Positions 1-10,894 of a stretch of 21,256 bases of DNA are shown here, piece after piece (position 1 is the stretch's first letter; the number at the start of each line of letters is the position of its first letter). The notes beneath the pieces are model-generated. The model had not been told where the DNA came from. It searched no databases and worked only from the letters and a program-made list of their open reading frames with translations. The position numbers were made by a program, and so were the translations under genes. Origin of the DNA: Plakobranchus ocellatus (Eukaryota > Mollusca > Gastropoda > Plakobranchidae); assembly GCA_019648995.1 (NCBI GenBank), contig BLXT01004061.1:3910755-3932010 (forward strand). The letters run 5' to 3'.

Positions 1-472
1 CCCCCCCCAAAAAAAAAAGAAGCTTCCCATACTTTTTTTTACACTTTCCTCTTGATGTTTCTTTGGATTGTGGCAGCTTAGTACAGTGCTAATGAAACTC
101 ATATGGTTTCAAATGATCTTGTCATGAAGAGAAGGTGCACCCATCACCTCAGAAGCCTTTGCTCAAGTCCACTGACAAGCAATACAGCAACAGCTGTCCT
201 GTCGAAGATGTAACCAACATATCTGTTTTTGGTTAAACTAAGGTTTTGATAAAACTTTGAAAATGGACTTTTTATTTTTTAGTATTAAATGCACTTAAAA
301 CCCAAATTACGTTGGCACAGACATGCAACATCTGTATACAGTTTTCGTCAATTCAAAGCTTTTGCAGATTCTGGCTTTATCAGCAATATTAAATACATGT
401 ACTCACAACTTATGTGGACTCACCTTTACATGATTATTTTTTACTTTTTAAACATTTGTGTATATCATTCAG
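1..472 (+). other. Presumed intron of the MEI1-like gene at the window edge
   Basis: The region is AT-rich with homopolymers, including a C8/A10 run at the very start. An open stretch at about 82-210 follows a pyrimidine-rich tract and a TAG, but its only donor-like GT does not match the phase of exon 473. I therefore do not call an exon here. Confidence 0.4.
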
Positions 473-622
473 CAAAACCAAGTCCAAGTGTACTCTGCGG
501 CTCTGGCAACATTGCTGGATTGGGTGTGTGAGGCTCACCTCCGACAGGCACTGACTGATTTGCCTACTCATCCATGTGATACATACTGTGCTCCAGATTT
601 TATACAGGAGAGAGTGTTTAAG
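473..622 (+). CDS. Coding exon A of the MEI1-like gene (50 codons)
   Basis: The acceptor is ...tatatcattcag before 473 and the donor is aag|gtgaga at 623. The exon is phase 0 at both ends. The peptide starts QNQVQVYSAALATLLDW and ends FIQERVFK. It has typical coding composition in a region otherwise rich in stops. It lies just before a (GA)n tract at the start of the next intron. Confidence 0.75.
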
Positions 623-3600
623 GTGAGAAGAAAGACAGGAGATAGAGGCGAGGGAAATTGAGAGAGAGAGAGAGAGAGTGAGATATAAAGAGAGGAGAGA
701 GTCATAGATGATAGGTAGATAACAAGTAAGAGAGAGATTGAGAGATGGCAATAATATTTCATATTCCCTGGAGTTAGAAAGCAAATGATTATCATTTGTT
801 TGCATCTCACTCTTTTCTCTCTTCTTCCTGTTCTGTTTTTTTTTTTAATTCTATGTATTTAAAACATGCAGTTTTTAGAGGAACTGTCAATACAGTTTTT
901 TTTTTTTTTTAGACAAGACTAACATTTTTTTTTTCAAAGTGCCTCACATTTTATTTTATTTTTTTAAGTGGGATATTTTTTTTTTTTTACATTTTTAATA
1001 GCAAGTATGAGAGAGGTCAACTCTATCAAAAATAAGAAACCCTGCTTGACTTTTCTTATTCACATAGAAGGTTTAGTTATTCTTATGTTTAACCTTATAA
1101 TGAGTGTTACCTTCTCCTCCTCACTCTCCCCCTCCCCCCTCCACAAATCTCCGTCCCTTTTTTTCAAAAGAAATTCTATTGAATAGGTCCGATATTGAAC
1201 AGCAAAGGATGATTGATTCACCACTCAAATTAATGAAATGGGCCTTATACATCTTATTTTAGAAGATAATAGTTATTATTTTATTTTTAACAATGTCAAC
1301 CTACAATTACACAATTGAAGATAAGGCACATTTTGGCATTATGTAATCTTAAATATTTTAGTTCAGTGCACTGAGAAGGGAGTTGTTTCTGTTACTGTTA
1401 TAATGTAGAATATTTGCAGGGAAATTGTTGGAAAGTTGAGCCTTTTTAAAAGATTTTTGTTGTTGATTTTGTAATGACATTTTTATTGCTTGCTTTCATT
1501 TTTGCTAAAATGTAGAGATTTTTTTTTTCTGCTGGCTCAGTTTACTCCATGTGATGCTCTGTACCATCCTGTTTACTTTCATTACATAAATTTGTGTTTT
1601 ATGAGGTGAAGAACTCCACTTTAAAAATTATGTCTTTCACTAAGGCAGGCAATTCACAAAACTGCTAGATTTACATTTGTTAATTCAAAGATGTGATTTA
1701 CTGGGTCAAACTCTTTTTATTCACTTGATAACGTCTTTCAACTTCAAATTGCGACTTTGCATTTGAAATTCTGATTTTTACTTTCTATAAAAAAAATATT
1801 ACAACTATTATTTTGATTGTCAACGTTCTCTTTAGGTTCTTCCTTGCCTAGTTGACATTCTCCGAGACAATGCAGCAAATATAAAATGCTGTCTTCCTTG
1901 CATGCAATTTATCTACTGGTCGTTACTGCACATTGATCAAATACAGACACAACAGGTAGGCTACTAAAAAAAGAATAAAAGCATGAGCGAGTCTGTAATG
2001 TATTTTTTCATGTCATAGGTTTAACATATAAGAATAAGAGTTGTTTTTGATGCAGTGAAACAATGAGGTGGTTATTTTAGTAGCCTATACTAATACATGG
2101 ATCGAGATATAGGTATTAAGACTTTTTTTATTTCAATCTTTACGCCAAAATCATGATTATCAATCAGGTGGTCAAATCAGAGGAAAATGAACAATAAAAG
2201 TTTGTTATTCATCATGGTTGCCACATTACGGCAGCAATCCTGAATTGATAATTTTTTTTCCTTTTCAAAAGTTATCCAGTATCACATTTGCTGCTGAGCT
2301 TATCAAGGATTGTGTCTTTGCAAATCATACGGCATTTATGGATATTATGGAAAATGAACTTTTCATGAATATTTAAAAAAAAAACATTTGTACCCAATTC
2401 AGGATTTCTTCAGAACTAGGTTAGATATATGCAAAAAAGCCCATGCTATTGTATTTTTTATACTCACATGCAAGCAACACACCAAATTTCAAGACAGTCA
2501 TGCAGTTAATAATAGCTAAATATGAGTATTTTATGTGAAATGAAGATGTAATTTTACAGCGCAAACGATTTCCATGCCCTAAAAAGTCCTATTCTTTGGA
2601 ATTATAAAAAAAAAATTTGCTTATGAGAATGTTAAAAATCGATAAAATTCTTAAGTTTCTTAAGAGCGACCAACTAGTTTATATTATTTCAATTAAAAAA
2701 TGAGGGATTGATTATTATTCCTGGTGACTGTTTCACATATGATATCTTTACTCAATATAATTAGAGAATAGGCATGTTGTTTTTAAGACAGGGTAAGGCT
2801 CATCTTGTTAAAATTTTTTTTTTTTTTTGTAAATATTGGGAAGTGCATTTTGAGACAGCCATTTTGGTAAATGACATTTGTTTACTTCTAGCAAAATTCT
2901 TCCCAAATGCTTTAAGTTGCAGCAAAAGAAGGTTTAATTTATCTGTCGATGGAATGAATGAAAGCAGCAGCAGTACTTAAAAATTCCTAAATGGGCCATA
3001 TGAGAGGGGACATAACTCAATTTTTACAAGAAGTCGAAACAAATTATTTTTAAAAAATCCATGTGAAGTCGAGAGTCATGTGATTCATTTTAGGATTCTC
3101 TCTCAATATCTGCCATTTAGCCTTCACAGAAAAAATTTTTTTTTTAATTATCGTGAGTTACATCTCAACATTTTGGCATGTGGAGATATTTTGTGTACAT
3201 TTAAATACTTTCAACACAAACAATATTGCTGAAGTTACATAGTTTGAGAAGATGGAATTTTAAGCTAGGAATTGTCAAGGGCTAATTAAGCTGATATGCC
3301 TGATAATCCCATTTCATGGTGTGAAAATATATGTACACTTTTGAAATGAATTTATGGCATCAAAATGAGTACAAAAGTTTAATTGCATGATGACAATTCT
3401 AGGGTGAAAGAAGGTGGGCCTACAAAAAAATGAAAGAAGTAACTCATATAATAGAGGACAGTCAGATAATTTGATCCTGATAAAGTTATGAGCAAGATCT
3501 GATTGAAGTCATGAAGCCACACACATTTGATTTTAGAAGTTTTTTATTGTCCTGAACATTCAGAATGTGAGTATGTCAACCACCATGCGGCGATTGGGTG

Positions 3601-6600
3601 AGGAGATCTACTACCCAAAATCTGCAAAGGTGACGGAGGTAGAGAAGATTATCGGGTCACCGACAGTTCTCAATGACAAGTTAAAAGATGCTCTCTTCCT
3701 GCGCAGCTCCAACAGTCATGTCCGTTTTTTGTCTGCTCTGATTGTCCTCAAGACTCTCTCCCGGTGTAAGAGGGAAATTTTTTTAAAGCTTAGGGGTTTT
3801 TTTCATCCATTTTATGTGAAAAAAAAGTTTGTGCCAAGAAGAAACGTTACTGCTTAATATTTTACACAATGCAGACTTTTTTTTCTTGTCATTATTTAAT
3901 TTGAGATGAGGATAAACATGATTTGGAACCTAGTTTTAAAAATAAATGTTGGACCCTAGTTTTGAAAATAAATGTTTGTTTTTATTGTTAAATTGGATGC
4001 TCCAGAAGACCATTATTGCAGACTAAACTATCAAATCTTGAAAACTAACCCAGATATAGCCAAAGAATATTGAAATTTGACCAGATATGATAAAAAATAG
4101 TTCCATCATTAATCAAAACCATAACATAGAGGCAACTACAATTTCTAGGACACTTTTGTCAACACAAGGGTTTAGAACATCTAGCAATCACTGGAAAGAT
4201 GGAAGGCAAACACAGTAGAAGCAGCAGAGAATAATTTTCATTGAAAGTTCATGGGCAACAGGGATTGGTAGCAACACGAGTCTTATGAAGTTGACTTAGA
4301 ACAGATTTGAGTTGATGATTATGATCACCAATGTCTGTTCCAGACAGGCACCTAAAAAAGGTGATGTGCTTATTGAGGCTGGTCGTAACAGATATTACAT
4401 TTAAAAGAGAAATAAGGTTTTAGACTATACTTTTTTCATCACTTATATCCGTTTATAAATATTCTGTTTTGCTATATTGGAATGTCAGCTGATGTATTAG
4501 CCCAGGCATTTGATGTGCTGAAGACAGAGCTGAAAGAAGACCAGGCAAAGGAACTATTCTTGTACTACCAAGCCACGAGTGTCATCACTTTCTACCTCAA
4601 GCCTGTCAATAAAGTAGGTTATAACAATGTTTCTGGCCAAAAGGGATCAATCCTTCATAATCTAGTTGTGGTATAGGGCAAGTGTAGTCGGTATGCAAGA
4701 AGCTTTGCTCCCCAAAGGAAAAAATGTTATATAAAAACAAAAATTCTAGTTTCTAATACATTTTTGTGTTCTTGATTGAATAAATTGATAAACTAAGTTT
4801 AGAAATTGGACTTCCTATACCTGGTTCTGTGCAGTCTCTGTTGTTGAGGTAATGTTTCTAGGCTCCTATGAAGTTTTGTTTTTTTCTTCATTATTATAAT
4901 CTGATAAACAAAATTTACAAATAATTTACTCAAAAGTGTTGTCCCCCACAGTTGCTAAGCTGTGAGATTTTAGTGTCTCAACTGCCACTCCTTGCTAGCT
5001 TATTTTTATACATGTGATTAGATTGGTCACAGGATCAAACACCTGTAGGAAAGTGCCATGACATATGTACTTGAAGTTCTATTTCTAAAGGCTTTAAAGT
5101 TCTCTTACAATGTTCAGTTGTTTTTTTTCTTTAAATGAACATGTGCCAGAATGTTCATGAAAATTACTCCAATGTGAGTAATATAATAATGGAGATAGAA
5201 TCGGTGACTTTCATGTTTTTTTTTTTTCCATTGTCACATTTTTTTAAAATCATAAAATTCATTATGATTACTTCCTATATATAAATGAAGTGAAGTTACA
5301 GGTTCAAGCTCACTTAGCTGAACCCTTGAGATGGTTTGTTTTTTATTCCAGAGCTATGTAAACTTGAATGTTAAGGGGGCATGCTAATGGAGAGGTTATT
5401 AGTGCGTTGTCCTAGATCTAAGTTTTGGAATCAATACAAAGCTTTATAGTAATTTAGTCTCAACATAATAGTAGTCATATGTACAAAGATGTTTAAGAAT
5501 AATAACTCAGTTTTTGCAATGACTGAAATTGAAAGTAACATAAGCAATACGCTTCAAAATATGAACAAAAGATAATCTTGAATTTATATAATATTATGCA
5601 CACAAATTTTTGAGTATTATCACATAAGAAGAGCAGGAATAATAATTTATTTAGTTTTATATACGTATCTTATTGAATGGGATGTATGAACTATGATATG
5701 ATATTAGCTGTGTTGAGTCTGCAGATGTAATTTGTAAATTGTCTCTAAGAAAACCAAACCAAAACAATACTTTCCTATCAATGCATGTAATGCAGAGTTC
5801 TCTGAGCCCCAATTGAAATAGGCCTGATTAAAAGAATTTAAAATTCTCCATGCTTGTTTTTTTTTAAAGGATTATTGACGCGTTTTCATGTACAGAAATG
5901 GGAAAAGTTAATTATAAGCCGAGGTAGTGTTTTAAGAATTTTTATCGTTCACATAAACTGGAAATATTTGGTAGTGGTGAAGAAGGAAATGAAGTGAAAG
6001 CAAAAAGACTGTGCAATGAACATATGTTCTAATACGGTACCTTTCTAAGAGATTCTTGTTTGTTTGGCTTCTCTGAAGTTATGTGTTATTCTTTGTATTC
6101 CTCTTGTCAGACCTTTATCAGTGTAGCAGTGGACGTTATGCTGCAGATGTCATCAGACTCACCCTTCCAGCGCCTTTTCCTGGAGAGTTGTGGAAATGAG
6201 CACTTTTTCCGTGCTGCAGCTCTGCTCATCCGCACACCCCTGCCTGATGTTAGAGTAATGGAAAGACTCAGCATTGTTCTTCAGAAATTGTCTAAAATCA
6301 AGTGAGAATTTTCTTTGTCTTATCCATACTTTTAATTCTTGCATAGATGAAGTTTGTGATGTAGCTAAGCAGAATTCTCACACATACAAAAAAGAAAAAA
6401 AGAATTAAATGCCAAATAAGTGTAAAACATAGACTTACCCTTTTCTGTATTGGTTATTTGCTATTACTAAATACATTGTATGTTGTGAGCCATTTTCAAT
6501 CCATACTTTTGTATTGGAAAAAACTGATTGCTGACTGTAAGGCATATGGCCATTCTCTTCTGCTTCACCCCAAAGAAAGTGCTGAAACTGGTGCAGATGA

Positions 6601-8470
6601 TAGTGCTTTTGATTGGCATTTGTGGAGCAAAAGTAATTTTTTATTCACTGTGTGCAATATAAGACTTCTTTAGATTAATTGCATTGAGTTCAATAGATTT
6701 TAAGTTTTACTTGTACCTTTACTGATGTTTAGGTCTAGGTTTAGTACACTTAGAGACTGGAAACAGTATTCCAGGGGCTGATATAACTATAGTTTTTGTG
6801 TGGAATTGTGTGTCTTTGTTTTAATGTCTATCGTTTAACTAGTGGCTGCAGAAAAAAAACCGAGGTGTTTAAATTTTTTGAAATGCTTGAAAACCTTCCA
6901 TGTACATGTACTTGATTGCTATGAAAGTTTTGTTGGCCTGAGGATGATGTTGGGCTGTGAGTGTACAGGGCGATTGTGGCACTCACTGTCATAATGGTAG
7001 TGATGACAACAATATTGCTGAAGATGATGATGATTGATAATGAAGATGGTGGTGATGATGTTGACGTGATGAAACATTGATGAAGATGATGATGATTCTG
7101 GAGATAATAAGGATAATGAAGGTGATAATGATGATTGATGAAGGTGGTGGTTATAATTATGCCAATGAAGTTGATGATGGGGATGATAATGAAGTTTTTG
7201 GTGATGAGGATGATGGGGATGGTGAAGGTGGTGAAAATGATGAATTATTATTTATGTGGAGGTAATTATCAAACCTAAAAGGACCGGCTTTGCTACTCTA
7301 AAGTTACCCCTCTCAGACCAGGGCTGTTTTATCACACAGAAAAAGTCATTAGCTAGACTGCTTTTCATTGACCATGCCATTTTCGGCTCAAAATGTACCA
7401 AGAGGGGTATAACTTTTAAAATTGGTTTTGTATATTTTGATTTCAATATTTCTATAGCAATAAGCATATGATTTGCATTTAAAAATTGTCGTTTGAAGAG
7501 TATTCTGAAAGCTTCAGTATCAAGAGCTCATTTGAAAAGTATTTTAAAAATAAGAAGTCACTGTGCTGTTTTTGGCATATGATGTACAGCAAGGTTGCTT
7601 AAAATCTTAAATTGGTCAGTCCAATGTATCTTGTCCATCAGATGAATATTTCTTAATATCCAATTTATATTCATCCTGTTCATGACCCTATGGCTACAAA
7701 ATCTCCTCTTTCCACAAATGTTAAAAGTTCTTATATAGTTTTAAAGAAAATACTGCAAGAACTATGCTTTCCCAGAAAATAGGTTATGAAACTTTATGTG
7801 CACAAACACAGCTAGAAAAAAAAATCAGTTAGTCTCAATGCATGCCAATGAATCAAAAGACTCCTACACAGCATACTGTTAATCCAGGCACATGCACGAT
7901 GCACACAACACAGTTTATCTACAGTACATGTATTTGTGTAGTACTAGTAGTATCACAAAATGAGTTTTGAGACTGCATGTCTGAGATCAACTCTAAATAT
8001 TAAAATTAGAAAGTAAACTTTCGCAATGCTTCATGTGCAGTAAGTCTATAGCATGTCTATAGAAAGTACTCACAAAGACAGATGAATGATTTTCACCCCT
8101 CTTGTGAATGGTTATCATTTAAACAATCAGGCAACATCACAGCTCAGCTCATTTTGTAAAGCAGCTACATATTTGCTTCTGAAAAGATGTTTATTCCATT
8201 AAAGATGGCAATTGCCCAAAATGTGAGTTTTTATTGTTCTTAAGAAGCACAATTGATATTTCTCAGCATTGCTACACAGAGTATTCTTTTTGCTTTACTC
8301 CTCTTCCCCCTCTTCCCCCCCCCCCAAGGACAAACAAGCGCTTCTTTGAAATCTACACCATTGTAGCCATCATCCAGGAGATGCTTGTCGCTGGTGGTAA
8401 TGAGAATGCCTTCCTGACTCTTAACCTCAAATCTATTCTGTTCAATCTTAATGTTGCAGTGAAGTCTTAG
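473..8470 (+). CDS. 3' part of a helical armadillo-like protein gene, MEI1-like (tentative); six coding exons
   Basis: Six exons join in one frame: 473-622, 1836-1955, 3564-3765, 4489-4613, 6111-6301 and 8329-8470. They total 930 nt, giving 309 residues and a TAG stop. Every intron is GT..AG, and the phases agree at all five junctions (0,0,1,0,2). The first exon has no start codon and opens in phase 0 after an AG, so the N-terminal part lies left of the window. The protein is a run of amphipathic helices rich in Leu, Ala and Val, with no signal peptide, transmembrane segment or catalytic motif. Segments such as MQFIYWSLLH and FQRLFLESCGNEHFF recall, from memory, the C-terminal region of vertebrate MEI1, a meiotic double-strand-break protein of about 1,270 residues with armadillo-like repeats. 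The similarity is low and unverified; another HEAT/ARM-type scaffold is possible. The gene model is firm, the name is not. Confidence 0.8.
623..1835 (+). other. Intron A-B of the MEI1-like gene
   Basis: GT..AG intron. It holds a GA microsatellite near its start, long T tracts at about 838-990 and a C/T-rich patch at about 1110-1160. No gene or recognisable element was seen inside. Confidence 0.7.
660..679. repeat. (GA)n microsatellite
   Basis: Ten GA units lie in a wider purine-rich tract (about 623-750), just downstream of the exon A donor. Confidence 0.9.
1836..1955 (+). CDS. Coding exon B of the MEI1-like gene (40 codons)
   Basis: The acceptor is gttctctttag and the donor is cag|gtaggc at 1956, phase 0 on both sides. 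The peptide begins VLPCLVDILRDNAANIKCC and contains MQFIYWSLLH, the piece that most resembles MEI1. The exon is too short to stand out as a long open frame and was found by reading between the splice signals. Confidence 0.75.
1956..3563 (+). other. Intron B-C of the MEI1-like gene
   Basis: GT..AG intron of 1,608 nt, AT-rich with several A and T runs. The stretch near 2990-3020 (a gagaggggacataactca motif) resembles the dispersed agaggggtataact motif at 7401. No coding sequence was recognised. Confidence 0.7.
3564..3765 (+). CDS. Coding exon C of the MEI1-like gene (202 nt)
   Basis: The acceptor is gaacattcag before 3564 and the donor is cggt|gtaaga at 3766, leaving one base of a split codon. 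The peptide starts NVSMSTTMRRLGEEIYYP and ends in helices reading VRFLSALIVLKTLSR. The ATG codons inside are internal methionines, since the frame continues from exon B. Confidence 0.8.
3928..3978. repeat. Short direct repeat, two units of about 25 nt
   Basis: The unit cctagttttaaaaataaatg is followed at once by ccctagttttgaaaataaatg, a tandem duplication with few changes. It lies in the intron between exons C and D. Confidence 0.7.
4085..4360 (+). pseudogene. Decayed non-LTR retrotransposon fragment, 3' end of the RT ORF, plus strand
   Basis: In the intron between exons C and D, broken frames read RQLQFLGH, then HLAITGKMEGKHSRSS, then MITNVCSRQ near the end. This order (FLGH, GK-EGKRSRG, MI-NVC) is the usual C-terminal tail after the reverse transcriptase domain of LINE-type ORF2 proteins. 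A base loss near 4350 puts the ancestral stop (taa 4353-4355) out of frame. The minus-strand copy at 13361-14180 shares DNA strings such as gaggcaactacaattt and caccaatgtctg, so both come from one family. No intact frame remains. Confidence 0.75.
4489..4613 (+). CDS. Coding exon D of the MEI1-like gene (125 nt)
   Basis: The acceptor is ggaatgtcag before 4489. The first two bases complete a Ser codon split with exon C. The donor is aaa|gtaggt at 4614, phase 0. The peptide is helical and Leu/Glu/Lys-rich, starting DVLAQAFDVLKTELKED. Confidence 0.8.
4614..6110 (+). other. Intron D-E of the MEI1-like gene
   Basis: GT..AG intron of 1,497 nt, AT-rich. The only structure of note is a faint tRNA-like stretch at 5380-5440 (agaggttattagtgcgttg), too degraded to call. 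No coding sequence was recognised. Confidence 0.65.
6111..6301 (+). CDS. Coding exon E of the MEI1-like gene (191 nt)
   Basis: The acceptor is cctcttgtcag before 6111 in phase 0. The donor is tcaa|gtgaga at 6302, leaving two bases. The peptide starts TFISVAVDVMLQMSSDSP and ends VLQKLSKI. Without splicing, the frame would stop at TGA 6303-6305. Confidence 0.82.
6490..6621 (+). other. Possible cassette or decayed exon in the last intron
   Basis: An open frame with coding-like composition (HFQSILLYWKKLIADCKAYG... ESAETGADDSAFDWH) lies between exons E and F. Taken from the AG at 6488-6489 to a GT at 6622 it is 132 nt, 44 codons, and would enter and leave in phase 2, so it would preserve the frame. 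Against it, the acceptor has a poor pyrimidine tract and the donor (gtggag) is weak. The better donor-like site at 6633 (gtaatt) would break the frame. It may be an alternative, lost or chance exon. Confidence 0.3.
7018..7260. repeat. Imperfect (GAT)n trinucleotide tract
   Basis: The tract is a long run of GATGAT/GAAGAT/GGTGAT variants. It produces an acidic open frame (Asp, Glu, Gly, Met) that looks like a protein only because the repeat is trinucleotide. It lies in the intron between exons E and F. Confidence 0.85.
7300..7417. repeat. Short inverted repeat, about 20 nt arms
   Basis: Arms at 7300-7320 (aaagttacccctctcagacc) and 7397-7417 (accaagaggggtataacttt) are near reverse complements with a 2-nt difference and a loop of about 75 nt. 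Both strands are open across this stretch, which fits a small palindromic element rather than a gene. Confidence 0.45.
8329..8470 (+). CDS. Last coding exon F of the MEI1-like gene, with stop
   Basis: The acceptor is the pyrimidine tract with a run of C ending ccaag before 8329. Its first base completes a Lys codon with the two bases left by exon E. The peptide starts TNKRFFEIYTIVAIIQEM and ends NLNVAVKS before TAG at 8468-8470. The phase match with exon E is strong support for the junction. Confidence 0.82.
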
Positions 8471-9345
8471 CAAAAATCAGCCACTGATAATCAAAATGTT
8501 TGTATTTTTGTCCATAAAGTGCATGAATGTCACGGAGAAACTTATGGGAATGCTGAATGTATTTTAAAATCATGATTTCGGATGTAAAACTGTGGTTTAC
8601 ATTGATCAGGAGTTTATAGAGACTGTGAGTGTGAGTGTCATTTCAGCCTTAAGGGTGAACCTCTGGTAAGCTCTTATCAAACTGAGCCAGTGCTTTGGAA
8701 CATGTCAGCTAATTGTAAAGAGTCATGTTCTGTGATCTCTATGGAAACTTGTTGCTCAAGTCCATCTGCTTTTTTGCCAACTTATGATACATATATGTTG
8801 TGGATCTGATAGCAATTTCTGATCTGCTTCTGCGGTAGGTAATTTCTTTTAAAACACCTGTAAATCAATCAAGAAAATCAACAATTGAATTGGCCAAATA
8901 TTAAATTGCACGTTAAGATGAGCATAGGCCAAGACTAGCAAAGTTATATAAATCGCTGGTTATTTCATTCATTACTTAAAAGAATTAATGTAAGCTTGGG
9001 TCTACTGACTTGCCACAAGACCTCTTTGAATTGGATGAGAGCAGTTGTGCTCTTTGTACTGCCTTTCTCACTTATTCTTTTTTTTATTTTTTCTTTTGAG
9101 AAGAAAAGATTACAATTTCAAATGTACATACTGTATATTACATGTGGATTTTTATAATGCTTTTAAAAGACTCTGACAAGCAAACTCACCCTGAACTTTT
9201 GCAGGCACTTTTCTGTCCTGGGTTTGGGCCTGAGATAAGCCTATGGCTAATGAAGGCTGGAAAGCCTGAGATCACTTAGTAGTGTACACTCTATCGTAAT
9301 ACAAACAAATCCTTAAGTCAATAAATCAATTCCGTCCAATGAATG
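8471..9345 (+). other. 3' untranslated region of the MEI1-like gene (inferred)
   Basis: This is noncoding AT-rich sequence after the stop, with no open frame of note. It ends near the first canonical AATAAA after the stop. The extent is inferred from that signal only. Confidence 0.5.
9320..9325 (+). terminator. Poly(A) signal AATAAA, plus strand
   Basis: An AATAAA hexamer lies about 850 nt after the TAG at 8468-8470 and is followed within 20-35 nt by a GT-rich stretch (gtcctgtgtctttt). It is the first canonical hexamer seen after the stop codon, so it is the likely 3' end of the MEI1-like transcript. Confidence 0.5.
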
Positions 9346-10860
9346 TCCTGTGTCTTTTGCGGTCCCTCAAAAACATGAATGTCTTGAAAACAGTGATAAT
9401 GTACGGATTTTCAGGTCATTCATTTTTAGTAATTTTAGCAATCTTAAAAAAGAAATTAAACATGAATTTTTTTTAAATTTCTGGAGCCTGAAGTTGCTGG
9501 CATTTATGTTATACTTACTCCATTATATAACACAAAGGAGTCTATATAATTTGAAATGCTCCGAGAAAATTATTCAGGGTTTGAATTATAGATCACAAAA
9601 GGAAAATATGGTAAAAAAAAAAAAAGAAAGTTCCTAAATCAGTAAATGTAAAATCTAATGAATTAATGCTCTGTTGTTTTGACTTACAGTGGAAATCTTA
9701 TAATTCAAGGTGCCAGGAAATGGACCAAAACTTCAAATTACAATAAAGGCAAAATTAGGGTTCAAAGAAGACCACTATTTATTAAACATACATTCAGCAC
9801 CCCACTTCCCCCTCTCACCCATGTTTTCTACTTCAAGTAGTCATCTATCTGTAACTCCATAAATTATATTTTCAATTCTTATGAATCCGCAAAAAAAAAG
9901 CAACTTATTATTCAACAAGTCATATAATTGTTTTTTTAAATCATGAAAAATCACAATGAAATTTTTTTTATGTAAGTTCAGTACAGGTATACATGAATTG
10001 TGTATGAGAAGTGTCACCAAAAAAAAGATGGCTTGCAAGGCAATTAAATGTATTAAATGTAAATTGTAACTATAAAAAAAAAACAAAAAAACCTATAAGT
10101 AAGGTTGTCAAACTTTCCAGGTTTTGTGTCCTTACTGCATTTAGAAGAGTCGCACAATTTATGACATTATCTGATAGGATGCAAAAAAACTTTTTTTTTC
10201 CACAGCTGATTTCATTACAATATGCTTCCTTTTGGGGTTTTATTATATGTAAATGTAACCTAATAAACTTAAAACAAATAAATTGAAAGACATAATTATG
10301 TTCATAGAATTTGAATATGGCTACAAGTATTGGTTTTGTAACATAATTTAATTTTGTAAACTGATATACCTATACCAAGTGGATGCATATATGTATTTTT
10401 TTCATCCCTGTTGCTGATGATTTGATGCGGTAACAATAAAACAACTTGAAAGACAGTTTTCACTCGCTAACATGACTTTAGTTTTTATACATCAGTTATA
10501 ATTACATTGAATTTAAGGAGTAAACTTTATGAGGGTTTTCATACATCTCAGTTAGAAGGAGACAGGGCATTTCACAAAAAAAATGTAGTATTTAATGTGT
10601 ATGATTTTAGAAGAGTTCTTATTACATGTACAAAACTTCTTTTTTTCACTCTTGCTGTGTTTTTTGCAAGTGATGTTACCTAATCAATGACATTCTTGAA
10701 GCTGTGAAACACTAGCAAACATTACATTAGAATCATTTGTACTGCTAGCATTCACAGTAGTCTAGCAAAAATAAGAATGGCTTTTATGTTAACTCTATGA
10801 CCACTTCTAAAACCAGGGTAACAAATAATATAGAGCAATAGGTATAAAAGTGTGTGTCAG
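9346..10860. other. Intergenic AT-rich DNA
   Basis: This stretch is very AT-rich with many A and T runs. Short open frames here are lysine-, asparagine- and phenylalanine-rich and look like chance. No gene, RNA or element was recognised. Confidence 0.6.
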
Positions 10861-10894
10861 ATCAATTTAACTCTCGCAGTCTTGAGGTTAATAT

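Larger units (their letters stand above)
6302..8328 (+). other. Intron E-F of the MEI1-like gene
   Basis: GT..AG intron of 2,027 nt. It holds the possible cassette exon at 6490-6621, an imperfect GAT repeat at 7018-7260 and a short inverted repeat at 7300-7417. The rest, including 7470-8220, is AT-rich with nothing recognised. Confidence 0.65.

Noticed and set aside
82-210. Open stretch after a pyrimidine-rich tract, possible upstream exon
   Set aside because: Its only donor-like site gives phase 2, which does not fit the phase 0 start of the exon at 473, and the peptide (YSANETHMVSN...) resembles nothing known.
434-810. Minus-strand open frames rich in Ser and Leu
   Set aside because: They are antisense to exon A and the GA microsatellite; the Ser/Leu bias comes from the CT repeat.
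5380-5440. Possible second tRNA-derived SINE head
   Set aside because: The A-box-like part is faint and the B box does not fit the consensus.
7077-7265. Acidic Met/Asp/Glu-rich open frame
   Set aside because: It is a translation of an imperfect GAT repeat inside an intron.
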